Assembly: GCF_918797505.1 (NCBI RefSeq)
Contig: NC_092800.1
Span: 20,765,313 to 20,829,312 of the forward strand
Length of the DNA: 64,000 nt
Source of the DNA: Bemisia tabaci
Lineage: Eukaryota; Arthropoda; Insecta; Hemiptera; Aleyrodidae
Direction: 5' to 3'
The notes beneath the pieces were generated by a model that worked only from the letters and a program-made list of their open reading frames with translations, made no database searches and had not been told where the DNA came from. The position numbers and the translations under genes are program-made. Shown here in pieces: positions 8,946 to 20,722 of this stretch (within the stretch, counting starts at the first letter, position 1; every line of letters begins with the position of its first letter).

Positions 8946-11900
8946 CTAAAACTTGTATAGTTTATTAAAACGTCCTCAATGGATACTTGGTATACCATTA
9001 AACATTTAAGGACAGAAAAATCTTGATTTTGAAATTTTAAAAACCAAGTATCGAGAGTTAAATTTTGAAGTTCCTCATCGAATTATCAGATAATTTCTGC
9101 TTTAATCCGATGTAGAACAAATAAAACGCGTTCAACTCCAAATTTCCCAAAAATGTATGTGGTTAATCGGACGTGGCAAAATGCTTGAGTTTTTCAACAT
9201 TCCTTAGATAAAAAGCTTAATCTTGCGCCTTTAGTTTTAGAATGCGTCTTGATTCGAAAGGACTAACCTCGGTTTTATTCCGTCTAGGATAAATGATTTT
9301 TTTTAGCCTTGGTTGACCATTTTATGGTGTTTGTTTTTCTATGGAATGAAGTATCAATAAACTTCTTCAGCCCAATTTTTAAGTAGTTCAAAAGGTATCC
9401 TTCACACTAAAAATACATACTCCAATATAAGAATGCTAATTTTTCATTTTTATGTTTTTGGTTTGCCTTCTAAGAAATTGTTATTACTTTTAATTTCGCC
9501 TAATATATTTATTTTGATGTTTGTTTCAGGTAAGAGTACTTCCTACAAACGCGTAATGTTGGATTGCTGCGGCAAAATATCCACACGTGCGTATTCTTCT
9601 TTAATTAAACTATCTTTAGGTACTCTGACACTATTTGTTTAAATTTAAGACAAGACGCATCTTTAAAAGTCAATCCATCCATGCATGACCTTCTTGGCAC
9701 TTCTAGATTCTTTTCTATTTTTTTAAAGAAAAATAATCTCGAAAGTTTAAGAGTTAAGCTGATAGCGATTTAATGTCAACCAATTCATTATTGGGTCACT
9801 TTTTACAGTTACGGAATGTCATGCCGAAGGCAAACTGTTTCAATTCATCAAATACTGGCGCGGCACGGCGACCGCTGTGTTGCGTGTTGCAGCAAAGTGA
9901 TTGGAAGGCGCTTTGCTCTAACGCGCTCCTCTACTTTTCGCCGCGTGAGAGCATATTATTTGTATTTTGTCATCCGTAGACCAGTAAGTCTTGGCAGACT
10001 CTATTGAAGAAGGCGCAAAAAACGCGTTATTATTTTGTTTGAGGTTTTGCTTTGTCCGTTACTTATTTTTGCAATCAGACTATCTATTTTAAAAAAACAA
10101 TACTCACCTCGTAACGTTGCTTTTTCCTTGTTGCATTATATTTTTTGAGGAGAACCAATGCACAGTTTTTGTTTGGTCCACGGGCTTTTTCTGAGACTTC
10201 ATTTCACGTTGCGAATATACTTCAAATAATACGTCCGTCCTTATTCTATAGACAGATAATGATGTTTAAAAGAAGAAAAAAGTCACATAAAAATAGCGAA
10301 AATCTTGAAGCGTCATAGTCAAAGGACGCGTTCTTTGACTGGATAAAACAGATAGGAAAGGCACGTTTCAAAATTTAATATAAAAGTTAGTAGTTATGAA
10401 CTGATGTAGCCGCACATTTTTTTCTGTGAAAAATTCAAAGTTGAGAAACTATATGTAAAGTATGTGAAAAGAAGCGTTGAACTTTTTCTCAGACATTGAA
10501 TCCGATAGGAGAGGGGGGGGGGAGCTGAAATTGCAGTTCTCTTTTTCTGGGGAGGGGGGGGGGCTGAGGTTCTCTCAGTTTGTCGTCTCTTGGACGAAGT
10601 GGCGTACCTCCATTCCAATGTTGCCATAAAAAACAAATGAGGACTCTAAGGAACATGCACGGCTCAACAATTTTTCTTAAAAATGTTTCTGATTTTTTAC
10701 TGTAATCCAAAGAAAAATCAGTATAATTTTCAGTTAGGCATACTCGTCAGTTTTATAGTAAAAATACAATTTCCAAGTGGAATTTTTGTCAGAATGTATT
10801 CACGTTTTTCCGTCTGAAGAGCGACGAGTTGAAGTCGGTCCAATTTTTGTTTGAGACCACACCAAAAAAGTTTAAACACTTTTCGAGTAATCGATATACA
10901 GAAATTGCGCTGCCCTGATTCTTGCGTTTAGTTTCAAAACAAAAACGAAGCTCTCAGATCCACTATCGCATCCCAAAAGTTTTTAAATTTATTTGCCTCG
11001 ACATCATTTCAAAGGTTGGAGGAAGGAAATCATGTACTCGTTCGAAGATATACTGCCAAGTTATCGAAGTGTGCAGTAACTACCAGATTTTAAAAATCAA
11101 GTCTTCTTCAAAATTCGACTAGTTGACTTGAAGTAGAGCTGAACGATTCCGCTAAAGTTGCAAAATACAGTTTATTTCCAAACGATAAGAGTTATGCGGG
11201 AGCAGTCGCTTTATTTGTGAAAGGAAATTATTTCCCGTTGTTGTGTCTGCATCATTATATTTCTTCCCAACTTTTAATCTTAACTTTTTTGCACTATTTA
11301 TTAAAAGCATAACCACACTGATATCCAAAATGAAGCATATACGGATGTTCTGCTTGATAGCGAACACATGATTCCCCTTTCCGTTGATTACTAAGCACTT
11401 AGATAAAATTTAAGAGTCTTTTGGTAGTCCTTTAATTAATTTTCACAATTCGACAACGCTGCCATATACGGAGGAGTTTAAATAATTAGTAGGATACGAT
11501 TTTCATATGTTTCCAAGTAAACTAAGTCAGAAGATTCAAAAGAGGGGGAAGTGTGTAAATGCCGATAAAGTCAGGCGAGTAATTATTGCCGCATGAAAAG
11601 TCTCCATTTTATTTATAAATTCATTATCAATTTTCTTACTTCTCTTTTTGAATTTGATTACATACTCAAATCACCCTAACCACGCTTCGAAATGAATGCA
11701 ATGAGTGACACATTTTCTCATGACAATCAGAAAAGATTTAAGGCGCCTCGGTTTTTTCAATGCCCAGGTCTGGATGCAACTATACGTGTTCTCAGGATGT
11801 CCGCATTGCATACATAGAAAATTGCAGGCGCTCCGGCTTTCTGAAGCACACTCATCGCTGCGACATCATCGCTTGAGTTGCACCGTTGATAAGCCGCATG

Positions 11901-12469
11901 ACGAAAAGTGTCTGCTGGTTAATTAAAAAATCGTCGCAAGTGATTTTTTAACATTTTTAAAATTGTTTTATTATTTATTTTAATTCGTCATCATGTGAGT
12001 ATATTCGTAAAAAACTGAAACGAATTCTCAAAAATTTCAAGTGTTTAGAAAACGAACTCTGAGAGGAAATCAGACCAGTCGAATGGTAGTTCCTATATTT
12101 TGTTTATTATTACCCAAATTCCGGTAAAATTTGGCAGCTGAGGCGGGAAATACATGAAAATTAGTGCGACGGCTTCCCGTATATGGATGAGAATTCACCT
12201 CTTCCAGTTGAACACCCTGACAATGGCTTGAAGACACGTCTATTGTGTTCCGCTCTTTAGTTCCTCGCCACATGAAACGCAGACCTAAGAATGGAGATGC
12301 AAGTCTTCACGTTGTCGATTCTTCATCTAAAATTTTCCTTTCGGAGACCTAGTTGATGCAATGGAACCCGGCTTTTACAGAACCTTTTTGTACCGTAAAA
12401 CCTTCATCTATGAAATTGTTTTCGTACCTCTGCGATGGCGTACATGGGGAAAAATCTATAGCATTATAA
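8946..12469. other. 3.5 kb with nothing recognised
   Basis: AT-rich sequence with scattered small open frames (for example 9433-9642 and 11705-11926) that match no family I know. G-runs occur at 10511-10521 and 10552-10563. This is one of the larger stretches free of the MITE families, so it may be single-copy intergenic or intronic DNA. Confidence 0.4.
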
Positions 12470-12672
12470 ACCAATCAGTGGTTCATATGGAACGCTACTA
12501 ATAATCGTAAATGAACTAATGATTCTCGATCTGTGAACCATACTAAGGAATTTCCTACCACAAGTTACATATACCATATTAAGGTAGGTACACAATTATT
12601 GAGGTATATGTGCTATTATTATATGTTGCCTCTACTACTAATAGTGGTGTTCCATATGAACCACTAATTGGC
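12470..12672. mobile_element. Family T palindromic MITE
   Basis: Inverted termini CCAATCAGTGGTTCATATGG and CCATATGAACCACTAATTGG, with inner GAACGCTACTAATA matching TACTAATAGTGGTGTTC. About 203 bp with an AT-rich centre. Only one copy was seen in the window. Confidence 0.65.
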
Positions 12673-12704
12673 TCATCAGCCGTAGCTCTTGCTCAGTGTA
12701 CACG

Positions 12705-12790
12705 GTTGGAAATTGTCGTGTTTATATGGTTACTTTGAGTCATTTTAGGTTACTTTTTTTTGATCAGATCAACCAAGAGAGACGTGTTCT
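12705..12790. repeat. Family U dispersed repeat, copy 1
   Basis: Shares CGTGTTTATATGG, GTTACTTT and TTGATCAGATCAACCAA with stretches at 50160 and 62795. Boundaries are unclear. Confidence 0.35.
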
Positions 12791-13364
12791 TGCCTAATCT
12801 TGTATTGAAAAACGAACAACATTTCTCTGAACAGACCTTACCATTAGTTCAAACTAAGCTCGGTAGTCCGTTTCTCCCTCTAAAATTTTCCGGAAAAATT
12901 ACACTTTCCGCGTTAAAATAGTCGCTCCCTCAGAAACTGATCTGCATCTCTATCATTTAGAGCAGAGAAGCGAGGAACGTGCACTCTTTGCATGTACTGT
13001 GAGGAAACTTCACTTACGGATGTCCAATATAGTTACTCGTGGAACTGTAAAGGCTATCACGCCTATTCATCTAGAATTCAAGAAATTCACGAAGTAAATA
13101 AAATGTAGGTATTCACTCCAGAGAGAGGCTGATCGAAACTGAGGTCGAGGGAAGTTTCTAAAATCGGATCTTAACTCAAGGTTTGAAAATGGACGAAAAG
13201 AGCTTTGGAGGGTACAAACTTGGCTCATTGGACAACATCCTCAAGCCAGGAACTTTCCTTTTCAATTAGTTGTATGACTTAACTTTGCGTATAAATGGAG
13301 TGTTGAACTATGATTCTCACAGATGTTAACTAATCTAGCTCTTTCAGCTCGCTAAAAGCAAGTC

Positions 13365-14345
13365 AACTCTCATGCATTTGCTGCATGAAATCTAAGGACA
13401 AACTCATTAAGTGCAGTTTTCCGCCATGAGATGATTTTGTCCTTTAAAAAGACACAACCCAACGATGCCACATTGCTAGAGCTAGAATTGATACCGCAGT
13501 AGGAAAAGCGTGGCTTTGTTGGAATATTTCTACAGGCACACGTTGAAAGCAGCTTAATTTCTCATGCATTTGCTACAATAAATCCAAGAAAAAACTCACT
13601 AAGTAAGTACCATTTCGTGCCGTGAGGAGGTTCCTTCATAACCAGGTCTCACTGTATGTTCAAATGAACAAAACGCAAAGTTGTGAACTCGCGCATCACC
13701 ATTGCATTACGAAGACCGCATGGTTCCAGTGTAAATCCCTTCAAAGATCCGTGTTCTCCAGGCTACAAACAAGTTCATTCACATGCATTTCCTACAGCAA
13801 TTTCAAGAAAAAACTCATTAAGTACAGTTTTCCGCCATGAGGAGGTTCCCTCATAACCAGGTTTCACTGTGTTCAAACTAACTGAACTCAAAGTTACCAA
13901 CTCGCAAGAATCACTATCACATCATGCAAACCGCAAAATGCACTATGTAGTAGCCGAAAACCTAAAAAAATGTGTTTTTTCTTGAATTTGCTGTGCGAGA
14001 TGCATGTGAATAAACCTGCTTGTAGCCCGGGAAATGCGTATTTTTAAAGGGATTTACACTTGAACTATGTGGTCCTTGTAATGCACTCCAATGCAAATCC
14101 CTTTAAAGACACGCGTTTTCGGGCTACAAGGAAAGTTCACTCACATGTATTTCCTGCAGCAAATTCAAGAAAAAACTCATTAGGTATACAGTTTTCCGCC
14201 ATGAGAAGGTTCCTTCACAACCAGGTTTCACCGTGCGTTCAAATGAACAAAACTCTAAGTTGCCAACTCGCGCAAATCACCGCCGCACCACGCGAACCGC
14301 GTAACTCAAACGCGAATCCCTGTAATGATACACGTTTTCTGCATA
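13365..14345. repeat. Satellite-like array with direct and inverted units
   Basis: The block AAAAAACTCATTAAGTACAG, TTTTCCGCCATGAGGAGG and TTCCCTCATAACCAGG recurs four times (near 13397, 13586, 13808, 14170; spacings roughly 190, 220 and 365). The longest gap holds an inverted partial unit (13965-14075, TTTTTTCTTGAATTTGCTG and GCTTGTAGCCCGGG) facing the next direct unit. Units also share CATGCATTTSCT (S is C or G) and AACTCGCG. Divergence is high, so the array is old. Confidence 0.7.
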
Positions 14346-14760
14346 TCGCGGCAGCATAGCGCCCTCCCCGTTGGCTCGACAACGGGTTCGCAGCCTCACG
14401 GGGCGGCACTCGCGCCCCGCAACTCAACTCATGACCCAACACCCCCCCCCCCTCCACGCCCGCCTCCGCCGCCACCCGCAATGACGTCATTCACGTTCGG
14501 CTATGACGGCACGAGTATCGACTACGACATCGCTTCCTGTATCCACTCACTTCGTTAACAACCTGGGCCGTTGTGCGGGATTTCCCGTCGCGGCCCGAAA
14601 ATCCCTCGCGGCCCTTTCACGCACCGCCCGCCCCGCCCGGGGCCGGACCGCATCATTCACTCCTCGCAACCCCGTTTTATCTCTTTCTACCCCTCGTTGC
14701 ACCCCCGGCCCGGCCCGCATCGAGGATTTGTGTGAAAAGAGACCGGAAGGCTGAGCACCT
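14345..14760. other. GC-rich, CpG-rich patch
   Basis: Abruptly GC-rich sequence in AT-rich surroundings, with C-runs (14443-14452) and many CG dinucleotides. Overlapping frames here are rich in Pro, Arg and Ala, as expected of composition alone. It may be a remnant of a promoter or first exon, but no splice site, TATA box or homology supports a gene. Confidence 0.4.
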
Positions 14761-14930
14761 GCATTCGCCTTTATTAGGTTCTAATCGGACGTGCCAGTTT
14801 GCATGGTGACGTTGGGCGACTAGTATCACAGGGATTTATTTTATTGTATATGGTACTTTCGGTTTTTCGTCTCCATCGTGAGAAAAAAAGACTGTTTTTC
14901 CCGAAAATTAAATCCAGTGAATTGAGCGAG

Positions 14931-15086
14931 GATCATTTGGACTACATTTTGCAATTTGGAACTATAAATTCTAGCCCGGTTTGAAAATAACGTATGTGCC
15001 ATTAGTTTCCCTATGCACATACGTTTTTTTTCAAATGAAGTGGAATTTATAGCTCCAAATTGCAAAATGCAGTCCATTTGGATCGC
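14931..15086. mobile_element. Family O palindromic MITE, copy 1
   Basis: Arms GACTACATTTTGCAATTTGG and CCAAATTGCAAAATGCAGTC, with inner AACGTATGTGCCATTAGTTT facing TATGCACATACGTT. About 155 bp. A second copy is at 26646. Confidence 0.7.
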
Positions 15087-15089
15087 ATT

Positions 15090-16500
15090 TAGAAAAAAGG
15101 AATAAGCCCGATTGCAGTGTTGTAGAATTGTTGCTTCTTCATATTTATCTAAAAATGTCCCGGAATAGCAAATTGTTTTTGGTTTCCACTATTAACTTGT
15201 TAATTTTAGTGAAAATAGTTGTGTACATTTGAATGCTGTACGTACATTAAGTATTTTTAAAAAGATGAAAGAATTTGCGCAATTTTGAAAACAGTGTAAT
15301 CGCGCGATGCTCCTTTCTGCTAAACGCGATCCGTTCAGTGTACAAATTATTCTAATTAATGGATCACATATAGGATGGTAAAGTAGTGCTAGGTCCACAC
15401 TATTTTACAGGGAAATCGAGGCCAAAAACTTCACAATTTTTCATTAAATTCAAAAATTTGAGCTCTGATTATTATCAGCGCAAAATTGAAGAGCTAAGTG
15501 TTCAGATCAGAATTGTATGGACCCAGCACTATTCTACCGTTATGTTACTTAGAGTTTGAGTAACATTTTTAATGTTTCTTAGATGTGTTAATTTTGGACA
15601 CTAATAAGAATATTATATTATTAAAACTAATAATTAGATTAAAAAATTATGAGAAAAAAAATACATGTAGGTTAAATCATTTTTCGAAATGCGCCCTTAG
15701 ACAAGATCTAGATTAGTAGAAAATCGCACTTTTTCTGAAGCCTATTCTTAGGAATCAAGATTTGACTTAGAAAACCATTCATCATCTAGAACGGGGGCAG
15801 ACCCGTTTGCAAGAATCTTGAAATATTTTTTAATATAACTATTGCAAGTTAATTTCCTGAAAACTCACTTGCTTAGCTTTTGAACCTTTAAATGGATTAG
15901 CTGTTCAACGCTTAATTTTTCCACGTGCAGGCAGCAACGTCGCACATTGCGGCACTGATAAAACGCCTTCAAACCGTGATATAGGCAAGATAGCATCCGG
16001 AGAGTTAAAATAGTTATCTATACGACTCCTTAAATTTCTAACTGAACCACAGTGTAAACCGCTTTTGGTGCGCAGGATGTAGTAGCTCCCTGGCACTTAC
16101 ATGCCTTTGGATTTTCTGTTTTGTTTCTTTTTTTTCAAAAATTTTTCTTCAACAAGTTTTTGGGATTCAGGTGTAATATTCCGTGAGTCGCTGCACCATT
16201 ACGCAAATTTGAATTTTTTTGAGGTAGGTTTTCAGGTTTTTTCTTGCAGGCTAAAATCGGGAAAACACGAGGCTGACCCAGGGAATTTGATGTAGACTCT
16301 GAAATTTTCGTTCTTTTAAAAATAAATTTTATCTATTTAAGGAACAAAGAAAAAATCACAAGAACATAGCCTGAATATAGGAATAAATAAGGAGGTAATT
16401 AAAACATGAGTAAACGAAGGTGAAATCAATAAAAACACTAAAAGGCAAGACGTTTCGAGCTAAAAATAATAAAAAATTGAGTGGCGACCTGACTCCAGCT
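15090..16500. other. Stretch with nothing recognised
   Basis: Low-GC DNA without a recognisable gene or family member. A 63-codon minus-strand frame at 15905-16096 has no known relative. Confidence 0.4.
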
Positions 16501-16861
16501 CTGCCGTGCTAAGGAAGAACGCCGTATGAACCTTCAGACGCTGCCAAGTTTACTTCCATAAAACGCGAATTTCCTGGTAAACTTATGAATATTTTCCTTC
16601 CAATTTTTCAGATAATTTTGTTCGCAATTTCACCCAAAGTCCCTGAAAATTTCAAGGAGAAATATTCATATCTTTCCGCAAGAATTTACATTTTATCGAA
16701 GGAAATTCGGCAACTCTCGAATGTTCATACGGCGTTTTTTTCTTGCACGGCTGTGTGTTCATTGAACTTTCTCGAGAGATTAATTCACAATTTTATGTAT
16801 TTGACAATTTCAAAGACGACTATTCATACCGTTCCAAAAAAATTTTTCCTTAGCATGGCAG
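16501..16861. mobile_element. Family B MITE, enlarged copy with TSD AGCT
   Basis: The left end CTGCCGTGCTAAGGAAGAAC is normal. At 16730-16753 the usual right end appears (GTTTTTTTCTTGCACGGCTG), but about 108 more bases follow, ending in a second right end AATTTTTCCTTAGCATGGCA then G. AGCT lies on both sides of the 361-bp whole (16497-16500, 16862-16865), which suggests that the larger unit is what inserted or that an internal rearrangement came later. Confidence 0.65.
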
Positions 16862-17006
16862 AGCTGTTATCACGTAACCACTGGAATTCAGTACCGAACA
16901 GACATAGCCTCTAGTGTAGATCTTTTAGAGTTTTTAATGTTTTTAACCTTGTTTACCCATGTTTTAATTCCCTTCCTATTTATTCTATTTAAACATTAAT
17001 ATGCAC

Positions 17007-17008
<2 letters not shown>

Positions 17009-17054
<46 letters not shown>
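17009..17054. repeat. Poly-T tract, 46 bases
   Basis: Uninterrupted run of 46 T. Read on the minus strand it is a poly-A tract and could be the 3' tail of a retroposed copy, but no retrogene was recognised beside it. Assembly length is likely unreliable. Confidence 0.9.
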
Positions 17055-17060
<6 letters not shown>

Positions 17061-17159
17061 AGATTGTGTGGCAGTGAAATTAGAGAAGCAATTGGAAAGG
17101 CAGAGGTGGTCTTTTTAAGTCGTCAGCAATCAGAACTTTGCGAAAGTTATTTTATGCAA

Positions 17160-17861
17160 TCAATCAAGAAAAACACAAGGAATTTGGAAGTTGAAAAAAA
17201 AGTAGGAACTCTGATTTTTCATACAATCTCGTCCCAAAAGGACACCCGCTCTGAAGTGTCGTGACTTTTCATAGAGTGCATAGAGTCTTAATGTAAGTGG
17301 GAGAGCCATCGCCACTTTTAAGCATTTTCCAGGTCCCGAATTCCGAGACTCCTGTGTGACGCCGGGTCTTTTTTTCGATACACGATCGACTGTTCTCGAT
17401 ACACGGGTACCCGGCCATCCGATGTAAACAAAGCAGATAGGAATCACTACGTATTCCACACCGCCATTTTGGATCGAAAAAGAGACCGCAGCTCGGCGCA
17501 CACCGGGCTCGGAACTCGTCGACCGGAACATGGCGCCAGCTTTCCCATTTACATGCATCGAGTACATAGAGTCGTAATGTAGTGGGAGAGCTAGCGCTAC
17601 TTTTAAGCACTTTTCAGGTCCCGAATTCCGAGACTCCTGTGTGACGCTGGGTCCCTTTTTCGATACATAATCGATTGTTTGTGATACACGGGTACCCGGC
17701 CATCCGATGTAAACAAAGCAGATAGGAATCACTACGTATTCCCAGAGACAACGTATTCCACACCGCCATTTTGGATCGAACACGTATCGAAAAAGAGACC
17801 GAAGGTCGCCGCACACCGGGCTCGGAACTCGTCGACCGGAACACGGCGCCAGCTCTTCCAT
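17160..17861 (-). CDS. Repeat-encoded open frame, unknown protein
   Basis: A 233-codon minus-strand frame spans two tandem copies of a roughly 300-bp repeat. Each copy gives a similar segment containing VVIPICFVYIGWPGTRVS and VTQESRNSG, so the predicted protein is an imperfect two-fold repeat. I do not recognise the family, and no signal peptide or catalytic motif is visible. The copies differ by indels of 17 and 10 bases that together keep the frame (27 = 9 codons), so the segment between them is read in different frames in the two copies. No splice sites, promoter or poly(A) signal were identified. It could be a translated fragment of a dispersed repeat rather than a host gene. Confidence 0.3.
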   Translation of the reverse strand: MEELAPCSGRRVPSPVCGDLRSLFRYVFDPKWRCGIRCLWEYVVIPICFVYIGWPGTRVSQTIDYVSKKGPSVTQESRNSGPEKCLKVALALPLHYDSMYSMHVNGKAGAMFRSTSSEPGVRRAAVSFSIQNGGVEYVVIPICFVYIGWPGTRVSRTVDRVSKKRPGVTQESRNSGPGKCLKVAMALPLTLRLYALYEKSRHFRAGVLLGRDCMKNQSSYFFFNFQIPCVFLD

Positions 17862-17870
17862 TTACATGAC
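17268..17870. repeat. Two-copy tandem duplication, about 300-bp unit
   Basis: Unit 1 about 17268-17565 and unit 2 about 17566-17870. Matching blocks such as AGGTCCCGAATTCCGAGACT, CCGGCCATCCGATGTAAACA and CGTCGACCGGAAC are 285 bases apart at one end and 312 at the other, owing to 17- and 10-base indels. The copies are otherwise close to identical, so the duplication is fairly young. Confidence 0.85.
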
Positions 17871-18200
17871 GACTCTATCTACTCTATGTGACCTTCAGAC
17901 TTGAGCCCTTTGCTCGGTGCGAACGAAAATGAACTTGATCACTTTTCATTTCACCAATTCGATTCAAAGTTGACGCGGAACTCGACGAATCGGAGCCGGT
18001 CTGACACCCCCGCGCTCAATTCTACCATCGCGTAGAACAGAAAGACGGCAATTAATTTCGAACAACTACTTGGGACCTGCGTCATAATCTCTGCTTCGCT
18101 CCCACTCAAAGCCTCTCCTGCGGCAGTTTGTGAAGTGGCTCTAAGCTCTCACAAAGTCGAAATCGCACGCTGGCACATTAACTCTTAACTACCGGTTCGA

Positions 18201-18366
18201 CACTCCTCGCGTTTATCATCCAATCGGAAGGTCCGAATTGATCAATTTGGTCTACATTTTGCATTGTAAAGGTGGTAGAATAGTGCGCAGGGTTTACACG
18301 GCACTCCTGTCATTTATCACTCAATCGAAAGGTCCGAATGGATCGATTTGGTCTACATTTTGCATT
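18201..18366. repeat. Direct duplication of about 65 bp
   Basis: CACTCCTCGCGTTTATCATC and CACTCCTGTCATTTATCACT start two copies 101 bases apart. Each continues through AAGGTCCGAA and TTTGGTCTACATTTTGCATT. The last block resembles the termini of family O. Confidence 0.6.
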
Positions 18367-18377
18367 AACCTTAGTCT

Positions 18378-18610
18378 GCAAATCATTATGGGTCATTTTT
18401 GACCCGGCACGGCGCTTCGTAAAAGAACGCCTATTTTTCACCCGCTGCCCCTGGAAACTTTACCTTTACAAATAGCTCTACAAAGACATTGAATTACTTA
18501 AATTTCAAAGAAAAACCACTGAAAAAAAAAAAAAAAATCGAGTAGCTAGAGCTTTTTTTCACGACTACCGCGAGAACGACAATACCGGGCCAGTTTTGAC
18601 CCGTCTCCCG
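18378..18610. mobile_element. Family P fold-back repeat with GGGTCAnTTTTGACCC
   Basis: Left block GGGTCATTTTTGACCCGGCA and right block CCGGGCCAGTTTTGACCCGT stand in inverted relation about 200 bases apart and are themselves palindromic. The interior holds an A-run and CGCGAGAACG. No ORF. Confidence 0.5.
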
Positions 18611-18871
18611 TTTCCCTGGGAATTTCCGGTTTTTTTTTTGTTTTTTTTTTTATTTCACACATGATGATGCTGCCATCATCTCTGAGGTATAATCGAAGCT
18701 AGAGATTATCCTATACTACAACAAAATTAAACCAGGGGTTGATACGATGGATTAAATGGTCAGGTGCTATTGGGTTAGACGACAGACACGACGGTATGAC
18801 CATTTTCATTTTTCATGAATACGTTGAATTTTGGCTAATCTAAACTTTGGAAGAAGATAAAAATATTAGGT

Positions 18872-19312
18872 TTGACGTTTCAAACGAAACATTTTGCTAG
18901 AAAAATAGTTGTAAGTATGTCTTCTTCCAACTACAGCTTAAGTTCAACTGTCGAGGAATTTTACGAAAATGTGACCAGGAAATCAGAGAAACGTCCGGGA
19001 ATTCCATTTTTTAAATTCTGTGGGAACCCTAACCGTAATAAAGCTTCTAATAAAATGCTTGACCAGGCTTTTATAGCTGGCCAACGGGAATTTCGTCGAG
19101 TACAAGGGGCTCCAAGGATTTTCCGCCGGAGTGTTGTTTTTGTTTTGTTTACCGATGTGACGTCGGCGGGTACAAATCCCCGACCGCCCCCCCCCGCCAC
19201 CACCCCTCGCGCTGCAACTCGGAGCGGCATCAGGCACGGCTCGAATGCTCGATGGGTTCGCAATCAAGGGACGACCGGCCGGCGGGGGGGGGGGGGGGGA
19301 GGCGAGCAATAA
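18872..19312 (+). CDS. Open frame of unknown significance
   Basis: Open for 146 codons; the first ATG in good context would be at 18919 (MSSSNYSLSSTVEEFYENV). The first half looks protein-like and polar (FFKFCGNPNRNKASNKM), while the tail from about 19170 is a low-complexity Pro/Arg/Gly translation of a CpG- and G-run-rich patch. I do not recognise it. GTAAGT lies directly before the ATG, so an exon boundary is also possible. Confidence 0.2.
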   Translation: MTFQTKHFARKIVVSMSSSNYSLSSTVEEFYENVTRKSEKRPGIPFFKFCGNPNRNKASNKMLDQAFIAGQREFRRVQGAPRIFRRSVVFVLFTDVTSAGTNPRPPPPATTPRAATRSGIRHGSNARWVRNQGTTGRRGGGGGGEQ

Positions 19313-19580
19313 TTGACGATGAGGCGGGAAAATAATTATTAACGATGATTACCGGACACGAGAATGGTGACACGTTCGTAGCGCCGCGCCGACGACGATG
19401 ACGCAAACGGAAAGCGACAAGCACCCTTTTCAACGCCAGGGTCCTGCCGAGGGCTGCAGCGAGGGGGTGGGAACCGGGGGGAATTCTCTCTTGTCCGGTT
19501 TGCTCTGGGTTGTAAAATTTTTGCGAAAATACACTTTTGGGATTTCACGCGATACACAACTTGAAAATAGTGAAGCACTG

Positions 19581-20373
19581 TTAAGGTGATTCGGTGGACA
19601 CCACATTTTGTGTCAGAACGACGTGCGATATATCGCATCAATTGGTTCCATTTTTCAGCTACTTGTCATTTTTCTCCAATTTTGAGATCGCAATTCTGTT
19701 GTCAGGAGACTAAAGCACTCACTTACCAATTTTAACAAAGAAATTCAACGTAATAAAGGCGTGGTTTTTTAGAGAGAAAACATCGCATTCGATACTGATA
19801 TCGAAACTGCACTCGAATGCGATATTTTCTCTCTGTAAAAACCACGCCTTTATTACGTTGAATTTCTTTGTTAAAATTGGTGAGTGAGTGCTTTAGTCTC
19901 CTGACAACAGAATTGCGAACTCAAAATTGGAGAAAAATGACGAGTAGCTGAAAAAATGGAACCAATTGATGCGATTTACCGCATCGATTGGTTCAATTTT
20001 TTTTAGCTACCTACTCATAACTTTTTTCGAATTTTAAGATCGCAATTCCATTGTCAGGAGACTGAAGAATTCATTTACCAATTTTGACAAACCAATTCAA
20101 CGTAATAAGGCGCGGTTTCTCTAGAGAGAAAATATCGCATTCGAGTGTAGTTTCAATATCAACAGCGAATGCGATATTTTCCCTCCAAAAAACCGCGTCT
20201 TTATTAAGTTAAATTTGTTTATAAAAATTGGTAAGTGAAGTCTTTGATCTCCTGACAGCAGAATTGCGATCTCAATTTTAAAAATAAAATGACAAGTAGC
20301 TGTGAAAATGGAACTAATCGATGCGATATATCACATGCCGTTCTAACACATAGCGTCTATCGTTTCACCTTAA
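19581..20373. mobile_element. Family N dimeric giant palindrome
   Basis: About 790 bp with outer inverted ends TTAAGGTGATTCGG and TCACCTTAA. It consists of two similar long palindromes of roughly 390 bp. Each has arms with CAATTCTGTTGTCAGGAGAC, TTCAACGTAATAAAGGCG and GAGAGAAAACATCGCATTCG folding on their reverse complements. The units join at ATCGATGCGGTAAATCGCAT (reverse strand, around 19970-19990). TTAA at both edges would fit a piggyBac-like duplication, but it may simply be part of the terminal repeat. No ORF. Confidence 0.75.
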
Positions 20374-20722
20374 TCACGGTGTATACGCGACGGTTAAACT
20401 GCTAAAACGCTTATCTCGGATTGCGAGGTTGTAGATTTTCTAACTTACTTGTTTTAATTTTAAAATCTAATCGGGACGTGCAAAAACCGCTATTTTCCAT
20501 TTTCCAGTCTTCAGTTTTTTTGAGTTGATAATACTTTCAAAGAGGTATGATACAACCATAAAAGTGATCAAAGGACTTGTTTTGGGATTAAGGTAACCCG
20601 CAGACGATTATTCACGCCACTGTCGTGGTTGCACCCAACTGCGGAAAGTATTGTCAACTCAGAAACTGAAGACTGGAAAAATGGACATTAAATCTGTTTT
20701 CTCACGTCCCGATTCAATTGTA

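Noticed and set aside
14239..14809. Several overlapping Pro/Arg/Ala-rich frames on both strands
   Set aside because: Explained by high GC content; no motif, splice site or start context singles one out.
17009..17264. 87-codon plus frame starting in the poly-T tract
   Set aside because: The first 15 or so residues are the poly-T translation and the rest is antisense to the tandem repeat region.
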